A stretch of DNA of 16,390 nucleotides, taken from contig JAHHSQ010000030.1 in NCBI GenBank assembly GCA_020025135.1, positions 1 through 16,390 on the forward strand. The letters run 5' to 3'. Within the stretch, counting starts at the first letter, position 1. Every line of letters begins with the position of its first letter. The position numbers and the translations under genes were made by a program. The notes under the pieces are model-generated. The model had not been told where the DNA came from and searched no databases. It was given only the letters and a program-made list of their open reading frames with translations. Of the stretch, positions 16,306 to 16,390 are shown one piece after another. The stretch is from Pectinatus sp. GTDB taxonomy: Bacteria; Bacillota; Negativicutes; Selenomonadales; Selenomonadaceae.

Positions 16306-16390
16306 CACAAGTGCCGTAAAGCTCCTGCTTTTAGGCATGGGGATATAAGGCACATCCACCGAATTTGCGTAAGCAATTGAAGGTGGATTA
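16306..16390 (+). mobile_element. Probable left end of an IS200/IS605-type element (partial)
   Basis: The structured end starts directly after TTTAC (16301-16305), the target type used by IS605-group elements, which insert 3' of a short T-rich target without duplication. Within it GTGCC 16311-16315 pairs with GGCAC 16349-16353 around an inner GCTCC...GGGGA stem, of the kind seen at IS605/TnpB element ends. A second hairpin, ATCCACC 16354-16360 with GGTGGAT 16382-16388, covers AGGTGG, a good ribosome-binding site, so a transposase or tnpB gene may start just beyond the window. No transposase gene is seen here, so the call rests on ends and target only. Confidence 0.55.

Overview
The window is AT-rich chromosomal DNA of a low-GC Firmicutes-type bacterium. 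The sufCBDSU order with a SufU scaffold fits Firmicutes, and Negativicutes is my guess, but nothing in the window fixes the genus. It holds a plus-strand surface-modification locus (about 1-9960), a convergent minus-strand iron-sulfur assembly operon (10000-14950), a minus-strand gene for an unusual zinc-ribbon protein (15019-15813), and a tRNA-Cys gene with what looks like the left end of an IS200/IS605-type element just behind it.

Plus-strand locus. Two tandem paralogues encode large proteins (817 and 876 residues) with a TPR-like N-terminal half and an alkaline-phosphatase/sulfatase-fold C-terminal half. They are followed by a LicA-type choline kinase, a BCCT-family transporter with a choline-type binding site, and a LicC-type nucleotidyltransferase. 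Together these would import choline, phosphorylate it and activate it as CDP-choline. The usual last enzyme, the LicD phosphocholine transferase, is not in the window; the two alkaline-phosphatase-fold proteins are candidates for that step. A separate gene for a DUF6765-like, zinc phospholipase C-like protein follows, behind a terminator-like hairpin.

The second paralogue is interrupted by an ORF-less group I intron (about 2703-3158). Its start codon, with a good ribosome-binding site, lies 4 bases after the first paralogue's stop. Its reading frame stops at a TAA exactly at the predicted 5' splice site, and resumes in frame after the predicted terminal G of the intron. The conserved pairings P1, P4, P5, P6 and P7 can be written out base by base; P3 could not be resolved. 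Self-splicing introns in ordinary bacterial protein genes are rare.

Minus-strand region. sufC-sufB-sufD-sufS-sufU form a compact operon with a clear sigma-70-type promoter in front of sufC and a shared bidirectional terminator at the convergent 3' end. The zinc-ribbon gene upstream has its own terminator. The last 270 bases carry a near-consensus promoter, tRNA-Cys(GCA), its terminator, and a structured end that begins directly after a TTTAC tetranucleotide-type target, as expected of an IS200/IS605 left end.
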